Assembly: GCA_947169105.1 (NCBI GenBank)
Contig: CAMVOL010000013.1
Location: 1-61,724 of the forward strand
Source of the DNA: an uncultured Bacteroidales bacterium
GTDB taxonomy: Bacteria; Bacteroidota; Bacteroidia; Bacteroidales; WCHB1-69
Reading direction: 5' to 3'
DNA length: 61,724 bases
Of the stretch, positions 8,716 to 18,419 are shown piece by piece. Position numbers and translations under genes: made by a program. Position 1 is the first letter of the stretch. The number at the start of each line of letters is the position of its first letter. The notes beneath the pieces are model-generated. The model saw nothing but the letters and a program-made list of their open reading frames with translations. It did not search any database and was not told where the DNA came from.

Positions 8716-9453
8716 ATGGAAGAATCATCTATCATTTACGGAATGAGGCCCGTCCTTGAGGCAATACAAAGTGAAAAGACCATTGATAAGGTACTGTTGC
8801 AGAAAGGGTTAGGAGGTCCATTGTTCAAGGATCTTTTCATCAAGATTCGGGAGAACAAAATTCCGTTCCAGTACGTGCCGGCCGAGCGGCTGAACAAATA
8901 CACCCGTGGCAACCATCAGGGCGTGGTGGCGATGATGTCGGCCATTGAGTATCAGGACATTCACGAAATTGTGCCGTTCCTTTTCGAGCAGGGGAAAGTG
9001 CCGTTCCTGCTGATTTTGGACAAAATCACGGATGTGCGCAACATCGGTGCCATCGTGCGTTCGGCGGAGTGCGCCGGTGTGGACGCGGTGATCCTGCCAT
9101 TGAAGGGCGGGGCCCAGCTGAACGAGGACGCAGTGAAGAGTTCCGCCGGCGCCCTCCATAAAGTGCCCATCTGCCGACATTCCAACCTTGTGGAAGTTAT
9201 CGAATTCCTACAATCATCTGGTATAGAAGTTGTTGGAGTGACAGAAAAAGCCGAACACACCTATTACGAAAAGGATTTCACCCAACCGGTGTGTCTCATT
9301 ATGGGCAATGAGTACGAAGGCATTGCGTGGGATTACCTGCGCAAGTGCGACGCTTCGGTGCGCATCCCGATGGTGGGCACCATCCGCTCCCTCAACGTCT
9401 CCGTGGCGACGGGCATCCTGCTGTTCGAAATAACACGGCAACGCTATCATTAA
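8716..9453 (+). CDS. rlmB: SpoU/TrmH-family 23S rRNA 2'-O-ribose methyltransferase
   Basis: SAM-dependent SPOUT methyltransferase of 245 aa, expected to methylate G2251 (E. coli numbering) in 23S rRNA. An N-terminal substrate-binding domain begins IYGMRPVLEAI. The trefoil-knot motifs follow: DVRNIGAIVRSAECAG (with the conserved Asn and Arg), MGNEYEGI, and IPMVGTIRSLNVSVATGIL near the C-terminus. RlmB is the best match; a TrmH-like tRNA target cannot be excluded. Confidence 0.9.
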   Translation: MEESSIIYGMRPVLEAIQSEKTIDKVLLQKGLGGPLFKDLFIKIRENKIPFQYVPAERLNKYTRGNHQGVVAMMSAIEYQDIHEIVPFLFEQGKVPFLLILDKITDVRNIGAIVRSAECAGVDAVILPLKGGAQLNEDAVKSSAGALHKVPICRHSNLVEVIEFLQSSGIEVVGVTEKAEHTYYEKDFTQPVCLIMGNEYEGIAWDYLRKCDASVRIPMVGTIRSLNVSVATGILLFEITRQRYH

Positions 9454-9456
9454 TAT

Positions 9457-11817
9457 ATGAAAAAAATCTGTTTTTTTATCGTATTCGTATTGCTTATCGG
9501 CGGTTTGCAGGCGAATACGTTTACCGTGACGAACACGAACGACAGCGGCGCGGGGTCGTTGCGGCAGGCAATGACCGACGCCACCAGCAATTACATCGGC
9601 AACCACACCATCCAATTCAACATCCCTCTGACAGACGCTGGCTATGATGCGACAACGGGCACCTTCACCATCCACCTCCAGTCGGAACTGCCGTACCTGC
9701 TGATTGCCAGCAACATCACCATTGACGGAACTACCCAAACCGCCAATCAGGGGAACACGAATCCCAATGGGCCCGAAATCGTGCTGGACGGCGGCAACAT
9801 GAGCCTTATGTCGTGCTTCCGTATCGCCAGTGCCAACAACACCATAAAGGGCTTTGTGATAGGCGGTTTCCAATACGCCATTCTGTTGTTCGGGGCCAAT
9901 GGCGGCACCATCAGCGACTGCTACATCGGCACAGCCTCCGACGGCGTGACCCCGTTCCCCAACCAGTACGGCATCGGGCTTTCGGGCGGCACGTACGGAG
10001 CCTACAACCTCGGTTACGCCCGCAACACCACCATCCGCAACAATGTCCTGTCGGGCAATACGGCGGCGGGAATCGTGATGGAAGGAAGCGGCACCCAAAA
10101 CAACGTGGTCGTCGGCAACCGTATCGGCGTGAGCGCCAACGGGGATTTGCCGCTCAGCAACCACTACGGCATCATTGTGATGACCAACGCCAAAAACAAC
10201 CGCATCGGCGGCACGACGGCGGCGGACCGCAACATCATCTCCGCCAACACAGAAATCGGCATCTATATCGAATCGGCCGATAGTAACGTGGTGTGCGGCA
10301 ACTATATCGGGGTGGATGCGACGGGCACCCGCACGTTCGAGTACGCGCCCGACTCCGCCATCCAAGCCAACGGCGTGGAAATCAACACGACCGGCAAGCA
10401 CAACCTCATCGGGGGCAGCACCCCCGAGGCCCGCAACATCATTTCGGGAAACCGCGTTTACGGCTGCATCTACTACGGGAACTGCTCCAAAAACAACATC
10501 GCGGGCAATTATATCGGCACGGACGTGACGGGCACCGCCGCCATCCCGAACGCTACCGGCATCTGCGTGGACGGTTCCTCCAATCACAACATCATGGAGT
10601 ACAATGTGTTGTCAGGCAACCGCAGCTACGGGCTTTTTATCGTCACCCGTGGCACCGACGGCAACATCTTCCGTGGAAACAAGGTCGGAACGGATGCCAC
10701 CGGCACGACGGCTCTGCCCAACGATGTGGGGCTGATGCTGGCCGCTGACGCCAAGGATAACGTCATCGGCGGGGATGCACCCGAAGACCGCAACCTCTTT
10801 TCCGGAAACCTTTACGCGGGTATCGAAGTGACAGACGCGGGGACGGAAAACAACCGCATTGCCGGCAACTTTGTCGGCGTGGATGCGACGGGCAATCAGC
10901 CTCTTCCGAACGGCAACGGCATCATTGTCAGTGCATTGGTCAAACATTTGGACATTGACCACAATGTCATTTCCGCCAACAGCGGCTTCGGGGTGGTCAT
11001 CACCGACCGCGCCGACAGTAACGTTGTGCGCCGAAACAAGATTGGGACGGGCACCGACACGCTCATTGCGCTCGGCAACGGCGGTGCGGGTGTGCTGCTC
11101 GGCGGCGGCACAACCCACAATCTCATCGGCGGCGACAGCGAAGGGAACGTCATCGCCCACAACGACTCCGCAGGTATCGTGCTGACCGGAAATGCCCGTC
11201 TGAACCGCTTTTCACAGAACGCCATCTACCAGAACCAGTATGCCGGCATCTACTTTATGGATAACGGCTGCAACGACAACCTGCAGCCGCCGATGATTAC
11301 GGTAGCCAACCGCTACCCCGAAGCCGGCTTCTCCGAAGTCCGTGGAACGGTCAGTGTAGAAAATCCAGAATGGTCTGTCATCGAAATATTTGTAGCAGAA
11401 GAAAATGAGAATCCACTCTTTCCGGCACAGGCGAGCCGTTATCTGGGGCAAACCTTCCCCGATGAAAACGGGAATTGGGAGTTTTACACAAGCTGGACAG
11501 AAGAATCCACCGCTTTCGTCGCCACCATCACCGATGCTTCCGGCAACACTTCGCCTTTCTCCGCATCGTTGCTTGTCAATATTCAGCAACATGAAACAAA
11601 TAGTTTCAACGTTTGGCCCAATCCGACGGATGGTTGGCTCACGGTCGATACGGAGATGGCGGATGCACATTTCCGCATCTATGACATTACTGGTAAATTA
11701 TTGATTTCCACAACAGAAAAGAATATTCTCCTTACCCCCTACCCTTCCGGCATTTATCTCTTACATATTTATAATGGTGAAAAGATGGCGGGCGTGGTAA
11801 AGGTGGTCAAACAATAG
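9457..11817 (+). CDS. Secreted right-handed beta-helix protein with T9SS sorting domain
   Basis: 786 aa. A signal peptide (MKKICFFIVFVLLIGGLQA, residues 1-19) is followed by a long parallel beta-helix of NosD/pectate-lyase type. Its turns repeat motifs such as NIISxN, GNYIGVDATGT and NxIGGTTAADRN about every 60 residues. A small beta-sandwich region follows (about 610-705), then a type A T9SS C-terminal domain from about 715 (NVWPNPTDG, IYDITGKLL, PSGIYLLHI, KVVKQ). It should be carried across the outer membrane and anchored to or released from the cell surface. No catalytic residues can be assigned; adhesion or glycan binding is possible. It starts 3 bp after rlmB and is followed after 6 bp by a paralogue. 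Confidence 0.85.
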   Translation: MKKICFFIVFVLLIGGLQANTFTVTNTNDSGAGSLRQAMTDATSNYIGNHTIQFNIPLTDAGYDATTGTFTIHLQSELPYLLIASNITIDGTTQTANQGNTNPNGPEIVLDGGNMSLMSCFRIASANNTIKGFVIGGFQYAILLFGANGGTISDCYIGTASDGVTPFPNQYGIGLSGGTYGAYNLGYARNTTIRNNVLSGNTAAGIVMEGSGTQNNVVVGNRIGVSANGDLPLSNHYGIIVMTNAKNNRIGGTTAADRNIISANTEIGIYIESADSNVVCGNYIGVDATGTRTFEYAPDSAIQANGVEINTTGKHNLIGGSTPEARNIISGNRVYGCIYYGNCSKNNIAGNYIGTDVTGTAAIPNATGICVDGSSNHNIMEYNVLSGNRSYGLFIVTRGTDGNIFRGNKVGTDATGTTALPNDVGLMLAADAKDNVIGGDAPEDRNLFSGNLYAGIEVTDAGTENNRIAGNFVGVDATGNQPLPNGNGIIVSALVKHLDIDHNVISANSGFGVVITDRADSNVVRRNKIGTGTDTLIALGNGGAGVLLGGGTTHNLIGGDSEGNVIAHNDSAGIVLTGNARLNRFSQNAIYQNQYAGIYFMDNGCNDNLQPPMITVANRYPEAGFSEVRGTVSVENPEWSVIEIFVAEENENPLFPAQASRYLGQTFPDENGNWEFYTSWTEESTAFVATITDASGNTSPFSASLLVNIQQHETNSFNVWPNPTDGWLTVDTEMADAHFRIYDITGKLLISTTEKNILLTPYPSGIYLLHIYNGEKMAGVVKVVKQ

Positions 11818-11823
11818 CTTTTT

Positions 11824-13836
11824 ATGAAAAAAATTGCCGCTTTCCTTTTCTGCCTCACGCTGTTAGCGGGCGGGCGTGCGCAGGATTATGTGGTCACCAC
11901 CACGGCTGACGGGGGCGCGGGGAGTCTGCGCTACGCCTTGCAGATGTGCATGACAGCAGCGGGGCCGCATACCATCCGTTTCAACCTCCCGACCACGGAC
12001 GCCGGCTACGATGCGACCACAGGCACGTGGGTTATCCGGCCCGCCTCGGTCCTGCCGATGGTGATGCAGTCAGGGGTCACGCTCGACGGCACGTCGCAGA
12101 CCGCCTTCGGCGGCGACACAAACCCGCTGGGGCCGGAAGTGGCGATTGACGGCGGCGGCACGCTCGACTACGGGCTACGCATCCTCAACGCGGGCGACGC
12201 CGTGCTGCGGGGGCTCAACATCCGCAACTGCACCAAAGGGGTGCAGGTCTATAACTCGCCCAACTGCCGCGTTGCAGGCTGCTACATCGGGGTGGACGCC
12301 ACCGCCACGAGTGCCGCCGCCAACGATATCGGGCTGGAATTCATCGCGGGTTCGGACAACGCCGTAATTGGCGGCAGCACCCCCGCCGACCGGAACATCA
12401 TCTCCGGCAACGAGCACATCGGCATCCGTCTGTTGGACGTGACCGGCTGCACCGTCAGCGGCTGCTACATCGGGCTTGACCGTACCGGCACGGCCGCCAT
12501 CCCCAACTACGACGGAATGAGTATGGAGGGCGCGGTGACGAATTGCACCATCGGGGGCACCACCGAGGGCGAACGCAACCTCATCTCCGGCAACACCGAC
12601 TACGGCCTGCCGCTGTTCGGGGTGGGCGCTACGAACAACGTCATCATCGGCAACTACATTGGCACCGACGTGACGGGCACCGTAGCCATCGGCAACACTT
12701 ACGGGGTGCTCTTCGACGACGGATCGTTCGGGAACCGCGTGGGCGGCGACACTGAGGCCGAACGCAACGTCATCTCCGGCAATGTGGGTTACGGCGTTTT
12801 CTTCTATAACAACGGCACGAACAGCAATATCCTGAAAAACAACTACATCGGTACAGACCATACAGGCATGACGGCCGTGCCGAACACCGCGGGCATCATC
12901 ATTGACGGGATTTCCTACCAGAACACGATGGATGGGAACCTCATCTCCGGAAATTTGCAGGTGGGTATTGGCATCAACATCACGGGCTCGGACGGCAATG
13001 TGGTGGTGCGCAACCGTATCGGGGTGAATGCGGTGGGAGCGCCTCTTCCGAACGGTATGGACGGCATCCGCATCTCGCAAGGTCCTGAAAATACGCTGAT
13101 TGGAGGATTGCCAGAGGAAGCGAACATCATCGCGCACAACGGCGGCTGCGGCGTGTATATCACCAACGACAACTGCCGCCGTCACCGCATCAGCTGCAAC
13201 AGTTTCTATGAGAACGGTGGCTTGGCCATCGACCTGTTCGAGCCGGGCGTGAACGCTAACGATGCCGGTGACGGCGACGACGGGGCTAACGGCAAACTCA
13301 ACTACCCCGTCCTCACATCGGTGATGTGGACGGGCGGGCGGCTGCACGTGGTGGGGACGTTGGACACGGAAAATCCCGCCGCCTGCGAGGTGCAGCTTTA
13401 CCGGGCCGCCGTCGATCCGTGGGGACACGGCGAAGGCCGCGACTACCTCGCCACGGTGACACCTTCCGCCGACGGGACCTTTTCCGCCGAACTCAATGCG
13501 GCAGAAAACGATTATATCACCGCACTGACGATTGACGGGCAGGGCAACACGTCGGAGTTCTCCAACGCCCGCAGCACCGGCGGACCGGCGGCCGTATCCG
13601 AAATTGCCGAAGTGTGGGTGGAGTTACGGCCCAATCCGGCGCGGGAAACCGTGCAGATTATCACGACGGTGCCTTACACGGAGGTGAGGCTGTGCGATGT
13701 GACGGGGCGGCTTGTCAGCACCCAAACGGTAGGGACGGGCGCGGCGGACATTTCCGCCCTCGCTCCCGGAATCTATCTGTTGCAATTGTGGGACCACGGC
13801 ACAATGGTGGGAAGCGCGAAGGTAGTGACGGAGTGA
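11824..13836 (+). CDS. Secreted right-handed beta-helix protein with T9SS sorting domain (paralogue)
   Basis: 670 aa, clearly a tandem duplicate of the preceding gene. The start of the mature protein shares GAGSLR, TDAGYDATTG and TQTA/SQTA blocks, and the beta-helix turns have the same NIISGN and GTDVTGT motifs. It has a signal peptide at 1-19, a helix to about residue 480, a beta-rich linker, and a T9SS type A domain from about 597 (LRPNPARETV, CDVTGRLV, APGIYLLQL, KVVTE). It is very GC-rich at third codon positions, more so than the 34.5-38.5 kb T9SS gene. Function unknown; a surface protein. Confidence 0.85.
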   Translation: MKKIAAFLFCLTLLAGGRAQDYVVTTTADGGAGSLRYALQMCMTAAGPHTIRFNLPTTDAGYDATTGTWVIRPASVLPMVMQSGVTLDGTSQTAFGGDTNPLGPEVAIDGGGTLDYGLRILNAGDAVLRGLNIRNCTKGVQVYNSPNCRVAGCYIGVDATATSAAANDIGLEFIAGSDNAVIGGSTPADRNIISGNEHIGIRLLDVTGCTVSGCYIGLDRTGTAAIPNYDGMSMEGAVTNCTIGGTTEGERNLISGNTDYGLPLFGVGATNNVIIGNYIGTDVTGTVAIGNTYGVLFDDGSFGNRVGGDTEAERNVISGNVGYGVFFYNNGTNSNILKNNYIGTDHTGMTAVPNTAGIIIDGISYQNTMDGNLISGNLQVGIGINITGSDGNVVVRNRIGVNAVGAPLPNGMDGIRISQGPENTLIGGLPEEANIIAHNGGCGVYITNDNCRRHRISCNSFYENGGLAIDLFEPGVNANDAGDGDDGANGKLNYPVLTSVMWTGGRLHVVGTLDTENPAACEVQLYRAAVDPWGHGEGRDYLATVTPSADGTFSAELNAAENDYITALTIDGQGNTSEFSNARSTGGPAAVSEIAEVWVELRPNPARETVQIITTVPYTEVRLCDVTGRLVSTQTVGTGAADISALAPGIYLLQLWDHGTMVGSAKVVTE

Positions 13837-13860
13837 GCTGCCACTTTCAACAGCTTTTTT
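13836..13860 (+). terminator. Terminator after the tandem beta-helix genes
   Basis: AGCTG (13836-13840) pairs with CAGCT (13851-13855) followed by TTTTT. The stem begins at the last base of the stop codon. Confidence 0.6.
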
Positions 13861-13893
13861 CACTCCTCCGACACACCATAAAAGATTATTTAG

Positions 13894-13901
13894 TATTTTT
13901 G
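13894..13901 (+). promoter_or_regulatory. Bacteroidota -7 element upstream of aspS
   Basis: TATTTTTG fits TAnnTTTG and ends 51 bp before the aspartyl-tRNA synthetase start. Confidence 0.6.
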
Positions 13902-13952
13902 CACTTCAAATATCATCCAAGTAAAATATTAATAATCAAATAATTAAAAAAG

Positions 13953-15242
13953 ATGAACAGAACTCTTATCAAAGATGTTGCGCCAGGTGAAAACGTCAGA
14001 CTGCAAGGTTTTGTCGATGCCTGCCGCAACAAAAAGTCAATCGCCTTCATTGTCCTTCGCGATATCACAGGAAAGATGCAGGTGACGGTTGACAAGAATG
14101 CCACTCCGCAGTTGTCCGAAGTTGTTGACAAAATCACACACGATTCTGTCATTACGGTTGTGGGCGACGTGGTTGAGAATTCGTATGTCAAACTCAATGG
14201 CATTGAGCTTGTTGCAAAAGAAATTAGACTGGAATCCATTGCCGAGCCGCTACCCATTGATGAAAACTCATTCCCCGAACTGAAGATGGATTATCGTTGG
14301 ATTGAGCTTCGGAGCGAGAAGAACCAGCTGATTTTCAAGGTGCAGACGCAGATTGCCAACAGCATGCGGCAGTTCCTTCTCCAAAACAACTTCTTGGAGA
14401 TTCACACCCCCAAATTGATTGGAGCCGCCAGCGAAAGTGGCGCAGAAGTGTTCGCGCTGGATTATTTCGGTTCAAAAGCCTATCTGGCCCAAAGTCCCCA
14501 ATTCTACAAGCAGATGGCCATGGCCAGCGGCTTTGAACGCATTTTCGAAGTAGGACCGGTGTTCCGTGCCGAGAAATCGAACACCAACAAGCACACCACC
14601 GAATTCACGGGCTTCGACCTTGAAATGAGCTATATCAACTCGTTCGAAGATGTGATGCGCATTGAACAAGATATGCTTACGTACATGCTGGCCGAAGTGA
14701 AAGAAAAATACGGTGAGGAAATCAAGCGCCTCTACGACGTGGACGTGGTGGTACCCGACAAGCCGTTCCCAGTGATGGATCTGAAAGACGTTTATACCGA
14801 GCTTGCCAAGCGTTATGACTACCATGTTGATGCGTCGGAGATGGGTGACCTAACCACCGAAGCCGAGCGTTTGTGCCTGAAGCTGGCAAAGGACATGTAC
14901 GATTCTGAGTTCCTGTTCATTACGGGCTATAGCGCCGAGAAGCGTGCCTTTTACCACATGCGTGACGCCAACGGGGTGCCGCTCGGTTACGACCTCATCT
15001 GGAAGGGTGTGGAGATCACCACGGGCGCCCAGCGTGAGCACCGTTATGAGATTCTGGCAAAGCAGGCCGCGGAAAAGGGTCTGGGCGAGGACATCAAGCA
15101 CTACATGGAGTTCTTCCGTTACGGTTGCCCGCCCCACGGCGGTTTCGGCATCGGTCTCGACCGTATCACGATGATGCTGTTCAACCTCACCATCAAGGAC
15201 GTGATGTTCCTGTTCAGAGGTCCCAGCCGTCTGACCCCGTAA
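13953..15242 (+). CDS. aspS: Aspartyl-tRNA synthetase, archaeal/eukaryotic type (possibly non-discriminating)
   Basis: 429-aa class II synthetase that charges tRNA with aspartate. An N-terminal OB-fold anticodon domain (about residues 14-100) leads into the catalytic core. Motif 2 is FRAEKSNTNKHTTEF and motif 3 GGFGIGLDRITMML, and it ends in SRLTP. This layout and ending match the archaeal-type AspRS. AsnRS normally has GFGLGFER in motif 3. The usual bacterial AspRS is near 590 aa with an inserted GAD domain, absent here. Many bacterial enzymes of this type also charge tRNA-Asn and need GatCAB. At the position where archaeal enzymes carry Trp (discriminating) or His (relaxed), GFVD has Asp, so I cannot call specificity. 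Confidence 0.85.
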   Translation: MNRTLIKDVAPGENVRLQGFVDACRNKKSIAFIVLRDITGKMQVTVDKNATPQLSEVVDKITHDSVITVVGDVVENSYVKLNGIELVAKEIRLESIAEPLPIDENSFPELKMDYRWIELRSEKNQLIFKVQTQIANSMRQFLLQNNFLEIHTPKLIGAASESGAEVFALDYFGSKAYLAQSPQFYKQMAMASGFERIFEVGPVFRAEKSNTNKHTTEFTGFDLEMSYINSFEDVMRIEQDMLTYMLAEVKEKYGEEIKRLYDVDVVVPDKPFPVMDLKDVYTELAKRYDYHVDASEMGDLTTEAERLCLKLAKDMYDSEFLFITGYSAEKRAFYHMRDANGVPLGYDLIWKGVEITTGAQREHRYEILAKQAAEKGLGEDIKHYMEFFRYGCPPHGGFGIGLDRITMMLFNLTIKDVMFLFRGPSRLTP

Positions 15243-15300
15243 TCTGCTGATAGATCTTTGCGGCCCATTTAAGAATTAACCTTACTGATAGTAAATCATT

Positions 15301-18060
15301 ATGGATTACAATTTTAGAGAAGTTGAAAAACGCTGGCAGAAGGAGTGGCGCGATCAGAATATCTACCACGTGACCGAAGATGCTGGCAAACCGAAGTTTT
15401 ATGTTCTGGACATGTTCCCCTATCCGTCGGGTGCGGGCCTGCACGTGGGACACCCCCTCGGCTATATCGCCTCCGACATTTACGCCCGTTACAAACGGCA
15501 GAAGGGTTTCAACGTGCTGCACCCGATGGGCTACGACGCTTTCGGCCTGCCCGCCGAACAGTACGCCATCCAGACCGGCCAGCATCCGGCCGTGACCACC
15601 CGCCAGAACATCGCCCGCTACCGCGAGCAGCTTGACAAGATCGGCTTCTCCTTCGACTGGGACCGCGAGGTGCGTACCGCCGACCCCAAATACTATAAAT
15701 GGACCCAATGGGTGTTCATCCGCCTCTTCAACCATTATTACGATCAAGAGCTCGACAAAGCACGTCCCATCAGCGAGTTAGTGGCGAAGTTCACCGCCAA
15801 CGGCACGGCAGGAGTCCGCGCCGCCGAAACGAAACCGTTGGAGTTCACCGCCGCCGAGTGGAACGCGATGAGCGAAAAGGAACAGCAGGAGACGTTGCTC
15901 AACTACCGTCTTGCCTACATCGCCGACACGTGGGTGAACTGGTGCCCGAAACTCGGCACCGTGCTCGCCAACGATGAGGTGGTGAACGGTCTCTCCGAAC
16001 GTGGCGGCTTCCCCGTGGAACGCAAATTGATGAAACAGTGGATCCTGCGCGTGTCGGCCTACGCCGAACGACTCCTCAAGGGCCTCGAAACCCTTGAATG
16101 GAGCGACTCCATCAAGGAGATCCAACGAAACTGGATCGGCCGCAGCGAAGGCGCCTTCATCCGCTTCCCCATCGAGAACAACGAAAACACCCTCGACATT
16201 TTCACCACCCGCCCCGACACCATCTTCGGCGTCTCCTTTATGGTGATGTGTCCGGAACACGCTCTCATCGAGCAGATTACCACCCCCGACCAGAAAGCGG
16301 AGGTGGACAAGTACGTGACGTGGGCCCGTAACCGCTCCGAAACCGAACGTCAGACCGACGTGAAGAAGGTGAGCGGCGTCTTCACCGGCGCCTACGCCAT
16401 CAACCCGTTCACGAAGGAGCGCATCCCCATCTGGGTGGCCGAATACGTGCTGGCCGGCTACGGCACTGGCGGCATCATGGCCGTGCCCGCGCACGACAGC
16501 CGCGACTACGCCTTTGCCAAGCACTTCAATCTGCCCATCCGTGAGGTCATCGCCGGCGGCGACATCGAAAAGGAGGCCTTCGAGACCAAGGACGGCATCG
16601 TCGTCAATTCCGACTTCATCAACGGGATGAAGGTGAAGGAGGCCGGCAAGTGCATCATTGAGAAGGTGAAAGAGATGGGAATCGGCTATGGCACAGTAAA
16701 TTATCGTCTGCGCGACGCCATCTTCAGCCGCCAGCGCTACTGGGGTGAGCCGTTCCCTGTCTATTACAAGGACGGAGTGCCCTACATGCTTCCTGAAGAA
16801 GAGCTTCCCTTGCTGCTTCCCGAAATTGACGAATACAAGCCGACCGAGACCGGCGAACCGCCGCTCGCCCGCGCCGCCAACTGGACCTACAAGGGATATC
16901 CGCTGGAATACAGCACGATGCCCGGCTTCGCAGGCTCCAGCGGCTACTACCTCCGCTATATGGATCCGCACAACGACAACGAATTCATTTCCAAAGAGAA
17001 AAACGAATACTGGCAGGATGTGGACCTCTATGTCGGCGGCTCCGAACACGCCACCGGCCACCTCATCTACTCCCGCTTCTGGAACAAGTTCCTGTATGAC
17101 CTCGGCATCGTCTGCAAGGACGAACCCTACAAGAAACTGATCAATCAGGGAATGATTCAGGGACGAACCAACTTCGTCTATCGTATCAACGGCACCAACA
17201 AGTTCGTATCGCTCAATCTGAGAGATGGTTACGAAACGACGCCCATCCGTGTGGACGTCAATATCGTCCATAACGACGTGCTCGACATTGACGCGTTCAA
17301 GGCCTGGAGGCCCGAATACGCCGATGCAGAGTTCGTATTGGAGGACGACAGGTACGTCTGCGGTTGGGAAATCGAGAAGATGTCGAAGTCGAAATACAAC
17401 GTCCAGAACCCGGACGACTTGGTGGAACGGTACGGTGCAGACACGCTCCGTCTGTACGAGATGTTCCTCGGCCCCATCGAGCTGTCGAAGCCGTGGGACA
17501 CTAACGGCATCGAGGGTGTCTTCCGTTTCATGAAGAAGTTCTGGAAGCTGTTCCACGACGGCAGCAACGAGTTCTGCGTCACCGATGACGAGCCAACACG
17601 CGACGAGTACAAGTCGCTGCACAAGGCCATCAAAAAGGTGGAAGAGGACAACGAGCGCTTCTCGTTCAACACGGCCGTCAGTGCCTTTATGATTGCGGTG
17701 AACGAGCTGACCGACCTCAAGTGCCACAAACGCAAGATTGTGGAGCCGTTGGCCGTGTTGCTGTCGGCTTACGCGCCGCACGTGGCAGAAGAGCTGTGGC
17801 ACCTTCTGGGCAACACCGGCAGCGTGGTAGATGCCGCCTTCCCGAAGTTCGACGCAAGCTACCTCGTGGAAAGCAGCGCCAACTACCCCGTCTCCTTCAA
17901 CGGTAAGGTGCGTCTCCAGCGCGTCTTCCCCGCCGATATGCAACCGAAGGAAATAGAGGCAGCACTTTTCGCCGACCCCGACGTGCAGAAGTACCTCGAC
18001 GGCAAGCAGCCGAAAAAGGTCATCATCGTGCCAAAGAAGATTGTGAACATCGTCTGCTAA
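15301..18060 (+). CDS. leuS: Leucyl-tRNA synthetase
   Basis: Class I synthetase of 919 aa, full length for bacterial LeuRS. The HIGH-type motif lies in [15 protein letters not shown] (about residues 41-55), and KMSKSKYN is the KMSKS loop. The CP1 editing domain (about 230-440) holds TTRPDTIFG and [15 protein letters not shown], the latter with the catalytic Asp. A C-terminal domain ends KKIVNIVC. It lies 58 bp after aspS and is followed by a strong terminator, so the two synthetases form one unit. Confidence 0.97.
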   Translation: MDYNFREVEKRWQKEWRDQNIYHVTEDAGKPKFYVLDMFPYPSGAGLHVGHPLGYIASDIYARYKRQKGFNVLHPMGYDAFGLPAEQYAIQTGQHPAVTTRQNIARYREQLDKIGFSFDWDREVRTADPKYYKWTQWVFIRLFNHYYDQELDKARPISELVAKFTANGTAGVRAAETKPLEFTAAEWNAMSEKEQQETLLNYRLAYIADTWVNWCPKLGTVLANDEVVNGLSERGGFPVERKLMKQWILRVSAYAERLLKGLETLEWSDSIKEIQRNWIGRSEGAFIRFPIENNENTLDIFTTRPDTIFGVSFMVMCPEHALIEQITTPDQKAEVDKYVTWARNRSETERQTDVKKVSGVFTGAYAINPFTKERIPIWVAEYVLAGYGTGGIMAVPAHDSRDYAFAKHFNLPIREVIAGGDIEKEAFETKDGIVVNSDFINGMKVKEAGKCIIEKVKEMGIGYGTVNYRLRDAIFSRQRYWGEPFPVYYKDGVPYMLPEEELPLLLPEIDEYKPTETGEPPLARAANWTYKGYPLEYSTMPGFAGSSGYYLRYMDPHNDNEFISKEKNEYWQDVDLYVGGSEHATGHLIYSRFWNKFLYDLGIVCKDEPYKKLINQGMIQGRTNFVYRINGTNKFVSLNLRDGYETTPIRVDVNIVHNDVLDIDAFKAWRPEYADAEFVLEDDRYVCGWEIEKMSKSKYNVQNPDDLVERYGADTLRLYEMFLGPIELSKPWDTNGIEGVFRFMKKFWKLFHDGSNEFCVTDDEPTRDEYKSLHKAIKKVEEDNERFSFNTAVSAFMIAVNELTDLKCHKRKIVEPLAVLLSAYAPHVAEELWHLLGNTGSVVDAAFPKFDASYLVESSANYPVSFNGKVRLQRVFPADMQPKEIEAALFADPDVQKYLDGKQPKKVIIVPKKIVNIVC

Positions 18061-18116
18061 AAGCTAGGAACCGAGAACTAAATACTTGGAAATGGGTAAT
18101 CCATTTTCGAATCCAT

Positions 18117-18167
18117 CTGGCTATAATTTGCAACTGTTTATTTTGCAATTATAGCCAGAAGTTTTTT
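18117..18167 (+). terminator. Strong Rho-independent terminator after leuS
   Basis: CTGGCTATAATTTGCAA (18117-18133) pairs with TTGCAATTATAGCCAG (18143-18158), with one bulged T. A T-run lies at 18162-18167. The rest of 18061-18298 holds no gene I can support. Confidence 0.9.
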
Positions 18168-18298
18168 CCTATTTAGATAGCAAAAAATGGAATAACGAAT
18201 CCGTAACGTCCCTATTTTATTCATATCCTATTGTGAATAGGGATGTTATATGGCAAGAAAAAGTTTTCGTCAAAGATTAAGTATAAACAAAAAAAGTG

Positions 18299-18306
18299 TA
18301 TTTTTG
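18299..18306 (+). promoter_or_regulatory. Bacteroidota -7 element upstream of tRNA-Pro
   Basis: TATTTTTG fits TAnnTTTG and ends 14 bp before the tRNA 5' end. As only 26 bp separate the tRNA from the exporter gene, this promoter probably drives both. Confidence 0.65.
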
Positions 18307-18320
18307 CAGCCTCAAAAGCA

Positions 18321-18393
18321 CGGGGTGTGGCGCAGTTGGTAGCGCGCTACGTTCGGGACGTAGAGGCCGCAAGTTCGAGTCTTGTCACCCCGA
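18321..18393 (+). tRNA. tRNA-Pro, anticodon CGG
   Basis: The cloverleaf is complete. The acceptor stem CGGGGTG (18321-18327) pairs perfectly with CACCCCG (18386-18392), with A as discriminator. The D-arm is GCGCAGTTGGTAGCGC, the anticodon stem CTACG/CGTAG encloses the loop TTCGGGA, and the T-arm contains GTTCGAGTC. CGG in the loop decodes CCG proline codons. The 3' CCA is not encoded. A long open frame from 18243 reads through it in error. Confidence 0.96.
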
Positions 18394-18419
18394 CTTTTTT
18401 TACCCCTTTTTCAAACAAA

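Noticed and set aside
9457-13836. Copper-maturation NosD or pectate lyase
   Set aside because: The fold is similar, but there are no partner nos genes and no visible lyase residues; the T9SS sorting domain shows a surface protein.
13953-15242. Asparaginyl-tRNA synthetase
   Set aside because: Motif 3 and the C-terminal SRLTP match archaeal-type AspRS; AsnRS normally has GFGLGFER and a different ending.
15243-15300. Promoter between aspS and leuS (GATCTTTG)
   Set aside because: The element lacks the TA of TAnnTTTG, and the 58-bp gap fits a two-gene unit.
15778-17943. 721-codon open frame opposite leuS
   Set aside because: Antisense shadow of a fully recognisable leucyl-tRNA synthetase.
18243-18419. 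In-frame 5' extension of the first MsbA gene
   Set aside because: It reads straight through a complete tRNA-Pro gene; the MsbA family start is at 18420.
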